Positions 24,494-35,965 of a stretch of DNA of 64,000 nucleotides are shown piece by piece; the first letter of the stretch is position 1; each line of letters begins with the position of its first letter. Origin of the DNA: Zygnema cylindricum (Eukaryota > Streptophyta > Zygnematophyceae > Zygnematales > Zygnemataceae); NCBI GenBank assembly GCA_037447655.1, contig JBBHKE010003037.1:124001-188000 (forward strand), given 5' to 3'. The position numbers were made by a program, and so were the translations under genes. Below the pieces are notes generated by a model, which was given only the letters and a program-made list of their open reading frames with translations, was not told where the DNA came from and did no database searches.

Positions 24494-25936
24494 ATGCCCA
24501 GCGATTGGGATAATCTTGATTATCTTGTCGGAACCACTCGATCGTGGGCCTTGTTTAGGCTCACGGAATCCGGACCATCAGATTTATCTAGTCTTTTGGA
24601 CCATCTTTTCCACAATATCTCGGGTCAAATTTCCCCTTCGGTTTAATCTACTCTCACCTCGGTATCTTCTTTATCATCTGTGTCTTCCACATTTTTCGAA
24701 GAGGAATTTGACCACGATTCCCTTGACGGGTCGGATTCCAATTCATTATCTTTTTGGTTTCCACAAATTACAAATTCATTATTATCCCCAAGCATTCCAT
24801 TATTGGATATTGCTTCCACATCCGAGGGAGGGGGTCGCCTTCATTTCTGATTTTCAAGAATGAAAGACACCATGACTTTATCGCATTTTTGAATGCTATT
24901 CGATACCGAAATGCGTGATCTTGCATTTCGGTACCAAGATCGGTTTGACCTACGGGTCGCTTTCTCTCTTTTAGGCCGTTAGCTTTGCGGTTCATCCCTT
25001 ATTCTTTATTCCCGCAAGTATGATTCCGTACTTGCGATGACGGAGTTTTTTCCAGCGTTCGCTGGGAGTCCTACTATTATAGGACAACCAGATATGTCTT
25101 ATCAACCGGCTATCTCGGAAGTCCTTGATCTCAACGGCACTATTATTACAACAACGGTTGCGGAATTACCGCAACACTTTGCTATAGCCGCACGTGTTGG
25201 AATCCCAGCACGACCAGCGATAACGATCCCTATACTGGATCAGCTCTCTGTCATGTTTGAAATGTTGCAAGTGGAATACCGTATGCAAAACCCTGACCAA
25301 GTTCGTGAGTTAATGAACTTCGAACGGAAGTCAGGGGAGACCACCCTTGCCATGCGTGCTCGTATGGAAGCTCTTCGTGAAGCATTGCCAGACTTAATGT
25401 CGAATGCTCAAGCTGTCCACAAATTTGTAGGACAGTTTTCGAGTCAGTCTAAGAAATATATTCAGAGTCACCTGACTCAAACGTACGGCTTGAAGTTCAC
25501 ATTCGACCAAGCCGCCCAGCATGCCGTGGAATACGAAATGCCAAATTGTTGGTGGGAAGCCCATGACCATTCTAAAGCAGTCCCAAAAGAACCGATTGTT
25601 CCACCATGGAACAATCCTCGTCCTAACAACCGGCCTTCTAAAGTCTCGGCCATGGGAACCCCACCTGTTGCTCCCGGAAACCGATTATGTTTTCGATGTG
25701 GGAAGACGGGGCATGATGCCCGAATGTGTCCAGACAAAACTGTTACCTGTACACATTGCAAGAAAATCGGACACTATGTCCAACGTTGTCATATAAAGAA
25801 CCCGTAATTTTCTTATCAAAACCAAATTAAAAATGGTGGCATTCTTGCTCGATCCGCAAAACCGGTTCAACTGGTTAAAGAACCGGAGAAAAACACCACT
25901 CCATTAGGGTATCTCAAAGAGAGAGAGAGCGTTTAG
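24494..25936 (+). pseudogene. G1 gypsy gag
   Basis: The ancestral start is the ATG of MPSDWDNLDY; it is in frame with the longest open segment (25037-25807) and matches the G3 start. The frame is broken at 24644 (TAA), 24850, 24880 and near 25000. The open part has TEFFPAFAGSP, LDQLSVMFEMLQVEYRMQN, and two zinc knuckles CFRCGKTGHDARMC and CTHCKKIGHYVQRC (25690-25795), which bind RNA in packaging. GAA in G2 is TAA at 25805 in G1, ending the frame right after the second knuckle. Confidence 0.9.
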
Positions 25937-25938
25937 AA

Positions 25939-26580
25939 ATGCAAGAGCAAATGGCGGCTATGATGAAGGAACAATTTGCAGCCTTCATGACTCAAATGAA
26001 GCCAGAATTTACAGGGATGGCTCGCATTGTTGTACACATGCCCACTTTGGCAGGTCAAATCTTACGAGATTCCACCATCCAACAACGAGAGGCTATGTTC
26101 GACAAAGGTTCGACCGATCACAATCGTGACGGTAAAATACCTAACACACGCATGTCATTCACTAAGGAACTTTCTTCTCCCTTACCCGAAACTGTTTCAG
26201 CCATCGCGGCTGAAGCTCTCAACATACTGGATCCAACTATACACGAGGCACACCGCGTGAAGGAACGCTTGTGCATTCTATCCACTATGATTTACAACTC
26301 ACCAAAAATCTCCCCTATCTCCTTTACCTCCGATAGCTGCGCTACAGCTGCCACGTTACAAGCACTTGAGCTGCACGGAAATCTTGCCGCTATTCAGCCT
26401 ATTTCCATAAACGAGCAAAATTCTCTCGATCCTCACATCAGTTTTTTGGATAACGCGAAGGGTGCATTGTTGATCAATGGTATAGCCCTTTCCCTGCCTC
26501 TCATGGATACGGGTGCAAAGCCGAGTATATTGGGCTCTAGCTTTGCACTCAAGCTTGGTCTAACTCCGGACAAGCTTTAG
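25939..26580 (+). pseudogene. G1 gypsy gag-protease segment
   Basis: A 213-residue open stretch. It starts MQEQMAAMMKEQFAAFM, a coiled-coil-like segment, and ends in the retropepsin motif INGIALSLPLMDTGAKPSIL with DTG intact (26508). The protease would mature the polyprotein. A TAG at 26578 ends the frame where G2 carries a deletion. The following 26580-27160 has shifted, stop-rich frames matching the linker better preserved in G2 (35520-35960). Confidence 0.88.
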
Positions 26581-27160
26581 TCCACTTCTACTCGTTTGTT
26601 AACATCAGCGGGTACAACCGAGCCAGTCCTAGGAATCACTAAGGAACCGCTCGTTAACAGGTTCTAGAACGGAACAGCCACATACTTTGCTAAGATCTCG
26701 GTTCACGCTCTGGTCACTAAATGTAGTGACTATGAATGCCTACTGGGATAAGAGGTTATATTTCGTGTAGGGGGTGAAGTTGACATGCATGATCAGACAT
26801 TTTCTTATAGGCCCACTAACTTTCCAGAACGCAAAATCTGCATTCCGCTAATTTCCGCTAGGAAGCCCATGCCTATTATGGTAAATTCGGCCACATCCAT
26901 ACCTGCATTTTAAGGGAATTCGGTAGGGGCCGAAATATTTCATTCATTGTCAGCAGAAGAAATTCTGCCCGATAGTTGTTACTAACCAGAAATTTTCAAT
27001 GACCTTGGTTTTCTTATAGATACGAGGGAATTTGACTGAATCTATAACGAAACTTTGTCAATTCCACTTTCTCCAGTCTCTCTTACAATCACAGTCCCTA
27101 CAGACTCTTCTGGGTTTCGTCCCATAAATTGGAATCCGGTCGAATTGAAACCTCATCCAA
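26581..27160 (+). pseudogene. G1 protease-methyltransferase linker
   Basis: Decayed copy of the region that in G2 reads IFRVGGGVDMHDETFSYRPT, KICIPLISARKPMPIM and FLPINWNPVELKPHPNGL. Stops at several positions (for example tag after FDYECLLG and in VPAF). No domain recognised; it may be the protease C-terminal part plus a spacer. Confidence 0.7.
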
Positions 27161-28275
27161 ATGGATTGGTGATTTGGACCTCTTCGATGGAATAGGCACT
27201 TCCCTTCTTGCATGTTTGTGGAATGGATTATTAATCCGATTTTATTATTCGGTTGAGATTGAACCATTAGCACGGAAAGCACAATTAAATCATTGTAATC
27301 TGTTGCATTCCCAATACCCGCATTTGTTACCAAAATCCGCATACGAGCATATGCATACTGCTCTCCCACAAGACATACGGATTGTGGGCAACCATTAGTT
27401 ACAGGATATTGGTCCAATCGTTCTAGTTTTTGGCGGATGGGAGTGCCAGGGAATGTCTCGGGCCGGGAAAGGTCTCAAATTAGCCGATCCCCGCACCAAA
27501 TTATATTTTAAATTGGTTCGCATTTTGCATTTTCTACAAGCTTTAGATCATCCTATGGGGTATATCTTGGAAAATGTGGCAGTCTATAATGATCCAAGAC
27601 CTAAAGTCTTGGCTGATTATCAATGGATTGAACAATTAATTGGTCCGCCTCTTATTATCGCCATGGTTCACTAGCACACCGGGTTCGCTCCAAATGGACG
27701 AACGTGATCGATATTGGTAGACTCCGTGAGGCCAACTTGTTAGTTTGTCCTCCTACAAACATTCAGGCTGCCTTTCTTCCTTTCCATAAGGTGCAGCCTT
27801 GCATTAAAAAAGACTGTCCCCCTAATTTCAGTGTCAATGTCCTGGGTCAACCTCTCAAGGTGCTTCCTACCTTAGTTTCGTACCCACATTCACATGCATT
27901 CTCTAATGACGGTCTTGGCATGCTCCGAAACATTCATATCGGTGAGCTCAAAGAGCCTACCTCTACGGAACGAGAACTCCTCATGCATTTCATTTCTGGC
28001 ACTACAGCCGCTTCTGGTCTTACAGAACGTCAAAGATGCGTGTTGTTAGGTCGTGTCATGGACCCTGAGGCTTTGTCTTTTGTTTTAGGTCTCGGGTTTG
28101 CAGCTAGTCGCCACTCTCAAACACATCCGTCTCAACCAGCTGGGGGGGGGGAATGCATCACTAAGAAAATCTTTCCTTCCCACTCTCCAAGGGACCACAT
28201 TTCAATTTTTCCTTTTTCCTTCTCCAATTGCACCAAATCCGGAAATCTCTATCTACGATTTCCTCAAACCTAGCC
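27160..28275 (+). pseudogene. G1 C5 cytosine DNA methyltransferase domain
   Basis: Same domain as in G2. A 1-base loss near 27172 shifts the frame at motif I (DLFDGIGTSLLACLWNG). Motif IV with the catalytic Cys reads FGGWECQGMSRAGKGL (Cys codon 27444-27446), followed by LADPRTKLYFKLVRIL and the ENV of motif VI (27568). A 10-base deletion near 27660 removes the residues before motif VIII. The C-terminal motif IX/X-like block TERQRCVLLGRVMDPEALSF is intact near 28030. Lying between protease and RT on the same strand shows it is part of the retrotransposon. Confidence 0.85.
28142..28151 (+). other. Internal G10 tract after the methyltransferase (G1)
   Basis: The context AGCTG(9-10)AAT is the same as at 36948 in G2 and as the 3' polypurine tract at 40347. 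It is a candidate second plus-strand primer or a slippage site; unproven. Confidence 0.5.
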
Positions 28276-28399
28276 ATATGTCCTAGTCTATCCTTGCATA
28301 CACGGCTGTCTTGTCTACAAGTCCCATGCATATTTCACCCACTCCTCATTAGAGTGTTGCTTTTCCAACACGCAGTTGGAATCATTCGGTTAATTGCCT

Positions 28400-29949
28400 T
28401 AAACAGACACCTGTAGTTTACGAGTTAGGTCAAACGCTTATCGCAGATGAGCAGTTAGACTTTGCACAAGCCATGGAAGCTATGACAACCGAAAATTTTG
28501 ATGCTCCTACATGGAAATTTGGCACCAATCTAACAAAGGCCGAACAAGAGTTGTTGAATGACGTAGTTTCGCGAAATGTCGATGCCTTTGCCTTTTCTAT
28601 GAACGATTTGGGTCGTCACACTGCTTATAAGATGTCGATAGATCTCGAAGATGACTGCCCGATATTTAAACGGAAACATTATTTGTAAGAAACTGAATGG
28701 GAAATGGTAGACAAGCGATGTGCTGAACTAGAGCAAGTTGGCCTAATCTATCGGTCAAACTCCACATTTGCAGCTCCCACTGTCATGCCTCGGAAAAAAG
28801 ATTTTGAGGGTAATTTTATTGAACGTCGAATGTGTGGTGACTATCGTGAACTAAATGCTAGAACGGTCCAAGATCCTCATCCCATGCGTCTTGCCAAAGA
28901 AATATTTGATCACGTAGGCGGAGCAAAGTATTTTATTATCCTTGACCTCCGTCAAGGATTTCATCAAATTGAGATAGAGGAAAAAGACCGGCATAAAACT
29001 GCCTTTTAGGGTAGCGAGAGCCGATGGGAATGGGTCGTAATGCCATTTGGGCTGAAAAATGCTCCGGCAGTATTTCAAAAAGTGAAGGATTCCGTTCTTG
29101 GAGGTTGTAAGTTTGCTAGATGCTACATCGATTACCTCATCATTGCCTCGGCTACTATCGAAGAGCACGCTGCTCACATCGAATGGGTATTGACTGAATT
29201 AAAAAAGGTCGAATAAAATATCATCCAGCGAAATGCACCTTTGGGGCCGAGCGAGTGCCTTACCTCGGCCATTTTATCTCGGCTGAGGGGATCACTCCTC
29301 TCGAAGCAAAGGTAGAGGCAATCAGTATATTGCCTGCTCCCACGGACCTCACAAGTCTGCTAGCCTTTCTCAGACTTGCTAATTATTATCGCAGGTTTGT
29401 ATCTAATTTTAGCACCATCGCATCTCCGCTAAACGACCTTCTGAAGAAGGAAGTGGCGTTTATATGGGGTCCCGATCAGATTTCCGCATTTCAAAAATCA
29501 AAAACCGCTTTATCAAGTGCTCCAATTCTTCGTCCTCCCAATCACAAACTCCCTTTTTGTCTCCAAACAGATTTTGGGAAACCTAGAATCGCTGCCATCT
29601 TGACGCAAAGAAAGTTAAGTGGAGAGGAATACGTAGTTGCTTAGGCGAGCAAAGCAATAACCGGGGTGAATCAAATTATAGTAGCTACGAAGGAGAGTGT
29701 TTAGCCGCGGTTTGGGGAGTTGTTCACTTCCGCCATTATTTGTACGGAAAACCTTTCACACTCCTAACTGACCATCAGCCCTTACATTGGCTGATGACGA
29801 ACGATAAGCTTTCCGGGAAGCTAGCCCGATGGGCTTTAATCTTGCAAGAATATGACGTTGAAATAATTCACCGACACGGTCTGCTTAGTCTAAAAACAGA
29901 CAAAATTTCCGGAAATCCTTTGCCGCGAAACACGGATAACGAAGTTTGA
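28400..29949 (+). pseudogene. G1 gypsy reverse transcriptase and RNase H
   Basis: Blocks in order: WKFGTNLTKAEQELLNDVV, NDLGRHTAYKM, the RT fingers RRMCGDYRELNART, ILDLRQGFHQIEIEE with first catalytic Asp intact, and CYIDYLIIA where the YIDD box is altered to YIDY (29132). RNase H shows LQTDFG, CLAAVWGVVHFRHYLYG and LLTDHQPLHWLM. Stops at 28686, 29008 and 29642 and a frameshift near 29210. Some stops correspond to G-to-A change of TGG (29006). Confidence 0.9.
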
Positions 29950-29979
29950 CAGGATTTCGATGACGACGATGTTCCCGTC

Positions 29980-31067
29980 ATGTCAATGGGTTCATATCTT
30001 ACTTACTGCTTAGCCTCCATTCCGCACCCCCGTCACGCCACAGATCCTTGGCGTGATGGGCCTCTCATTATTTTCTTATCCTCCCAGACCTTCAGGTCCC
30101 GCACTACCTCTAGCGAAGAGGACAGATTGAAAAAGAGGGCCAAAAGTTACCTTTGGCTCGGGGGATCTTTAGTTCGATTGTTAGCAGACGGAAGCCATAG
30201 GCACGTTCCACGGCCTACCGAGCGTCTTTCTCTCATTGAGCAAATTCACACCTAGCTTGGTCACTACGGTACCAAGCGAACGTTACGTCTAGTTTAGGCA
30301 CAATATTGGTGGTCAGGAAAGCAAGCTGATGTCGCTGCTATTATACACAAGTGTGCAACCTGTGACTGTCTCCGAACTTATTTCTCTAATCGGTAGACTA
30401 CACTCGAACCTCTACCCATTAGGGGTTTATTCTATCGATGGTCTGTCGATCTGGGAGGACCTTTCCCCATCTCACGTAGAGGGAAACAATACATAATGAT
30501 TATGATCGAAAATTTCAGTAAGTGGGTAGAAGTCGTAGCCCTGCCTCACAAGACAGCTAAGTTAACCACCGCAACTTTTAAGGAACATGTCCTTATGATA
30601 TACGGTGCCCTAGCCGAGGTCCTTACGGATAAAGGTACGAAATTTCGAGGGGAATTTGAAGAGATGCTTGATGAGGCTGTCATCGATAATTGCCGTACTA
30701 GTCAGGATCACCCCTACGCTCATGGCCTGGCTGAATGGCCAGTCCATACATTTAAGCGTGCTTTGCGTAAGCATTGCTTACAAAAACACATTTCGGTTTG
30801 GGACGAGTCCCTCGGTTACATTACCATGGGATATTGCATGTCGGTTTAGGCTATTCTGGCTAATTTCAGCCCGTATTATGTTTTATTTGGGCGACAACCG
30901 TTGCTCGATCGCAATATTCAGAACGCTGCAAGCTTTCCACTTCCGCTGATGTCTAAGACTATTTTTTTGGAAGAACTCACTCGTCGTGCTTTGCTTTTTT
31001 CCAGTGAAATGCCCATGGATTTTGATAACCTTGTCATTCCCCAGCATTGGGACACACTTCGGTTTGC
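29980..31067 (+). pseudogene. G1 gypsy integrase, truncated
   Basis: Spacer, then the zinc-binding region with CATCD and the core with SVDLGGPFP, LTDKGTKFRG and HGLAEWPVHTFKR (the three acidic residues retained). In-frame TAG codons at 30295, 30394 and 30847 each correspond to CAG in G2, and 30252 to GAG. The copy ends at 31067, joined to the LTR of a copia (E); the GPY/F region and PHD finger seen in G2 are missing. Confidence 0.9.
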
Positions 31068-32124
31068 TAAAACTCTGAGACCTCCATAAGTCCTCAGAGT
31101 AGACAGCTTCCAAGAAGCCTCTAGGATAACCTTGACCCCTTTGTGTTTCAGCAAAAATAACTGCCACCTTGGCAGACAAAAACTCTGACCAACTTCACCC
31201 CTTTGAAGAGAAGACTCCCCTGAGTCGATAGCAAAAAGAATCTCTGAATTTGCTCCCCTGAGCAGTAAGTTATGGAGGGTCAAAGTTGACCTTTTGTACA
31301 GAAGCTCTTTGGGAGAGAGGGTCCTATCTTCTTATTTTTCTAAGTCCTATCTCTCTCACAGACTCTATCTACTGATGTACGGAGCCAATCAGATTTCAAT
31401 TTTGTACACAAAAGTACAGCTGTCGGTGTACTTTATGTACGGCCATTGTACGACATGGGCGAAATGTCGACACGTGGTATCTCCGGATTCGCTCCCTTAA
31501 TCCTCGGAGTTGCCGCGATCCAATGTCTATCGGCCACGTGTCATCCGATGTGGCGATGACCACAAACCACCGAAATCCTCTTCCGCGATCTCGGCATTAA
31601 TTCCGGTCGTCTGATTAAATTCACATTTAATCATAGCCGTAATAAATACATGCGCGGTATTCGTTTCACTAAAGAATTAAATGCGCGGTATTGTTTTCTT
31701 ATCCGTACCGGAATCCGTACTTTTACATTTACTGGATATATGTCTCCCGTAATTAGTTATTGTTAAATGAAATTTTCTACGTATAAATGTTTAAATAATT
31801 ATCAAACATCATAATACGTAACACTACTTCTAGATTTAACGGCTAAGGCTACCGGCTACCGGCTGTCTGCCGGCTGGTAGGTACCAGGATCAAATCCTGC
31901 AGCCGGCATGTATCTTTTAGTAAATTAAACCCCTAACTAAAATATATTTTCGCGTAAACCTCTGGATAGCCTAGGTAGCCATGGCTCTAGCTCCTTCTCC
32001 AATTTCTCAGTGACTGCGACAAGTTTGAGAAGTTGGAGAGAGAAGTTAGAGGTAGACTGCCTCGGCTTCTTTCTTATTTCTATTCAGACCTAGAAAATAC
32101 TTTAAAAGACCATTAATTTCTACA
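31068..32124 (-). repeat. 3' LTR of copia E (C family)
   Basis: About 1,057 bp, beginning TGTAGAAATTAATGG and ending CAGAGTTTTA on the - strand. Closely similar to the 1,050-bp LTRs of copia C and to the LTR starting at 63208. Contains the GTAC cluster (31400-31455) and G-box (ccacgtgtc at 31534). It interrupts gypsy G1 integrase. Confidence 0.9.
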
Positions 32125-32328
32125 CTCCCCTTATTTTCTAGTCAATCTTTAATTTCAGACCACACTTTTCCCTGCAGAAAATTAGCTTAGGGGAAGGCAC
32201 AGGTTTGGTCATCATATCTGCTACCATCTCACTATCTGGTCGGTACTCTAAGCTGATTATTTTGTTTTCTACTTTCTCTCTAACAAAGCTGAGTCTAATG
32301 TCCATGTGTTTAGCTTTAAAATGATGTT
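32125..32328 (-). pseudogene. Copia E, last part of RNase H
   Basis: Preceded by a polypurine tract (+ strand ctcccctt) and closely similar to 51236-51425 of copia C: the C-terminal pol segment KHHFKAKHMDIRLSFVREK to the MVADMMTKP tail. It is abruptly joined at 32329 to gypsy LTR sequence. The matching upstream pol part may be the fragment beginning at 42127, but that is more diverged, so common origin is uncertain. Confidence 0.8.
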
Positions 32329-32607
32329 TGGAAGTTGCATGTTGGGATTATTGATTTGTTGTTTTTATTTCTTGTGATTGTGTATTTATTTCTATTTGCT
32401 TATGCGCATCTTTTGAGTTTGGCTATCTTAAACATCATAAGTGGCGAGCATATTGTCATTTTCTGCTTGTTGTTTGTCTTTCTCGGTTGTGTATGCTTTG
32501 ATTTGTTTTATTTAAGTATAAATTCAGATTATCCTTGATAAGATAACTCCTGCAAGGAATATAAATAGACCGTGGGGCCTAGTGGTCATCCATCGGCTTA
32601 GTATTCA
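32329..32607 (+). repeat. Truncated left LTR of gypsy G2
   Basis: Only the last ~279 bp of the ~1.58-kb LTR, ending TATTCA. Identical by eye to the corresponding part of the G1 LTR (23299-23577), not to G2's own right LTR. It begins inside the copia E remnant without a visible target duplication. Confidence 0.85.
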
Positions 32608-33523
32608 TGCACGTGAAAATTGTCGTATTTTCTTTTCTCGCTTGTTTGTTTTTATTTAGGTTTTCTTTTTATCTAAAGAAAAAAAAAACAAAAACATTTA
32701 AAAAAATCAAAAATATATATTTATAGATACATTTCTACAAAAATCTATAACTAGCTTTACATACATAATTACCATTTGCTTGTTAGTTGACGTTTTATCT
32801 TATTGGCCATTTTTTGGCCAACAATATACTACACTAATTTAAGAATTTGGTTTTTGTTTTCCCCATTTTCTTTACTATATATAAGGGGCATCGTTTGCTC
32901 ACATTGAGACATACTTCACTAAGGAGTGGAGTTAGTGGAGCGGATACGTTCTTGGGAGCTCTGTAAAACTTCGGTTGTAAGGAACAACCCAGTTCACCCT
33001 TGACAATCACCGGATTGCTAAGAGTGTTATGTAAGTATCACGATGCCTTCCGGGTACAAGCGCGTGCTAAGATAGTCGGTTGATCGTATAGAGGGATCGT
33101 GTTTGGAGTGGATTAGTGTTAATCCAGTTGTATTGAGCATTGCATTTGTCCAACTTTCTTTGCTTGATATGTGGCCCTGAGTGGCCTTGGCTGAGTTTGC
33201 TTTGCGCGGAGTGGGATTTTTTCCATAGATCTTGCTGTTGGAGGCATTGGTTAGCTCTCTTGTGGATTGTGCCGCTTTAGATCTGCACTTGGGAGTTCTT
33301 TGATACGAAGTTATTTGCCTTTATAGGTCTGGCCCTTCGGCCTTGTCCCCTTGTTTGCAGGGTAAAAGGTTTTGGTAATACGGCTTCCTGAAAGATCTGG
33401 CCATCGAGGCCCTGTTAGAGATTGATTGGATGATTGGACAAGAGAGTGGTGTGGCTTCGCATTTGAAGCATATCAGATAGATCGGTTTTGTTATCTGGTC
33501 ATCATTTGGTGTTATCATTTTTT
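32608..33523 (+). other. Leader of gypsy G2
   Basis: Identical by eye to 23578-24493 of G1. No coding function seen; the repeated short frames are shared only because the DNA is duplicated. Confidence 0.7.
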
Positions 33524-34966
33524 ATGCCCAGCGATTGGGATAATCTTGATTATCTTGTCGGAACCACTCGATCGTGGGCCTTGTTTAGGCTCACGGAATC
33601 CGGACCATCAGATTTATCTAGTCTTTTGGACCATCTTTTCCACAATATCTCGGGTCAAATTTCCCCTTCGGTTTAATCTACTCTCACCTCGGTATCTTCT
33701 TTATCATCTGTGTCTTCCACATTTTTCGAAGAGGAATTTGACCACGATTCCCTTGACGGGTCGGATTCCAATTCATTATCTTTTTGGTTTCCACAAATTA
33801 CAAATTCATTATTATCCCCAAGCATTCCATTATTGGATATTGCTTCCACATCCGAGGGAGGGGGTCGCCTTCATTTCTGATTTTCAAGAATGAAAGACAC
33901 CATGACTTTATCGCATTTTTGAATGCTATTCGATACCGAAATGCGTGATCTTGCATTTCGGTACCAAGATCGGTTTGACCTACGGGTCGCTTTCTCTCTT
34001 TTAGGCCGTTAGCTTTGCGGTTCATCCCTTATTCTTTATTCCCGCAAGTATGATTCCGTACTTGCGATGACGGAGTTTTTTCCAGCGTTCGCTGGGAGTC
34101 CTACTATTATAGGACAACCAGATATGTCTTATCAACCGGCTATCTCGGAAGTCCTTGATCTCAACGGCACTATTATTACAACAACGGTTGCGGAATTACC
34201 GCAACACTTTGCTATAGCCGCACGTGTTGGAATCCCAGCACGACCAGCGATAACGATCCCTATACTGGATCAGCTCTCTGTCATGTTTGAAATGTTGCAA
34301 GTGGAATACCGTATGCAAAACCCTGACCAAGTTCGTGAGTTAATGAACTTCGAACGGAAGTCAGGGGAGACCACCCTTGCCATGCGTGCTCGTATGGAAG
34401 CTCTTCGTGAAGCATTGCCAGACTTAATGTCGAATGCTCAAGCTGTCCAGAAATTTGTAGGACAGTTTTCGAGTCAGTCTAAGAAATATATTCAGAGTCA
34501 CCTGACTCAAACGTACGGCTTGAAGTTCACATTCGACCAAGCCGCCCAGCATGCCGTGGAATACGAAATGCCAAATTGTTGGTGGGAAGCCCATGACCAT
34601 TCTAAAGCAGTCCCAAAAGAACCGATTGTTACACCATGGAACATTCCTCGTCCTAACAACCGGCCTTCTAAAGTCTCGGCCATGGGAACCCCACCTGTTG
34701 CTCCCGGAAACCGATCATGTTTTCGATGTGGGAAGACGGGGCATGATGCCCGAATGTGTCCAGACAAAACCGCTACCTGTACACATTGCAAGCAAACCGG
34801 ACACTATGTCCAACGTTGTCATATTAAAAACCCGGAATTTTCCTATCAAAACCAAATAAAAATTGGTGGCATTCCCGCTCGATCCGCAAATCGGTTCAAC
34901 CGGTTAAAGAACCGGAGAAAGACACCACTCCACCTAGGGTATCTCGAAGAGAGAGAGAGCGTTTAG
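33524..34966 (+). pseudogene. G2 gypsy gag
   Basis: Same structure as G1: ancestral start MPSDWDNLDY with the same in-frame stops as G1 (33674, 33880, 33910), then a 299-residue open part from 34067. It has LDQLSVMFEMLQVEYRMQN, FVGQFSSQSKKYIQSHLTQT and two CCHC knuckles CFRCGKTGHDARMC and CTHCKQTGHYVQRC (34720-34825). Downstream of the knuckles a small frameshift gives RFNRLKNRRKTPLH, and the frame ends at 34966 just before MQEQMVALIKEQF. Confidence 0.9.
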
Positions 34967-34968
34967 AA

Positions 34969-35510
34969 ATGCAAGAGCAAATGGTGGCTTTGATAAAGGA
35001 ACAATTCGCAGCCTTCATGATTCAAATGAAGCCACAATTTACAGAGATGGCTCGCTGTGTTGTACACATGCCCATGTTGGCAGGTCGAATCTTACGAGAT
35101 TCCACCATCCAACAACGAGAGGCTATGTTCGACAAAGGTTCGACCGATCACAGCCGTGACGGTAAAACTCCTAACACACGCATTCCTATGTCATTTAGTA
35201 AGGAACTTTCTTCTCCCTTGCCCGAAAGCGCTTCATCCATCGTGGCTGAAGCTCTCAACATAGTGGATCGAACTATACATGAGGCATATCGCGTGAAGGA
35301 ACGCTTGTGCATTCTATCCACTATGATTTCCAACTCACCAAAAATCTCCCCTATCTCCTTTACCTCCGATAGCACAACTGTAGCTGCCGCGTTACAAGCA
35401 CTTCAGCTGCACAAAAATCTTGCTGCTATTCAGCCTATTTCTATATCGGAGCGAAATTCTCTCGATCCTCACATCAGTTTTTTGGATAACGTGAAGGGTG
35501 CATATTTTTG
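34969..35510 (+). pseudogene. G2 gag end with protease deleted
   Basis: Open segment MQEQMVALIKEQFAAFM...SLDPHISFLDNVKGA that in G1 continues into the DTG protease. In G2 the sequence jumps at about 35502 to the region equivalent to G1 26720, deleting roughly 240 bp with the protease active site. Confidence 0.88.
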
Positions 35511-35965
35511 GATAACTATGAATGTAGTGACTATGAATGCCTAGTGGGACAGGACGTTATATTTCGTGTAGGGGGTGGAGTTGACATGCATGATGAGACA
35601 TTTTCTTATAGGCCCACTAACTTCTCGGAACGCAAAATCTGCATTCCGCTAATTTCCGCTAGGAAGCCCATGCCTATTATGGCAAATTCGGCCACATCCA
35701 TACCTGCATTGTCAGGGAATTCGGTGGGGGCCGAAAAAATTTATTCATTGCCAGCAGAAGAAATTGTGCCAGATATTTCTTACTTACCAGAAATTTTCAG
35801 TGACCCAAGTTTTCTTATAGATACGAGGGAATTTGACCGAATCTATAACCAAACCTTGTCAATTCCACTTTCTCCGGCCTTTCCTACAATCTCAGTCCCT
35901 ACAGACTCTTCTGGGTTTCTTCCCATTAATTGGAATCCGGTCGAATTGAAACCTCATCCAAATGG
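35511..35965 (+). pseudogene. G2 linker upstream of the methyltransferase
   Basis: Open in the same frame as the methyltransferase. Segments include YECLVGQDVIFRVGGGVDMH, FSERKICIPLISARKPMPIM and SGFLPINWNPVELKPHPNG. No recognised domain; the first part resembles the C-terminal side of retropepsins (GQDVIFR), the rest is a spacer. Confidence 0.7.

Noticed and set aside
24396-24863. 155-residue open frame occurring identically at 33426-33893
   Set aside because: Identity is due to the 2.1-kb identical DNA tract, and it is out of frame with the gag segment that starts at 24494 and matches G3.
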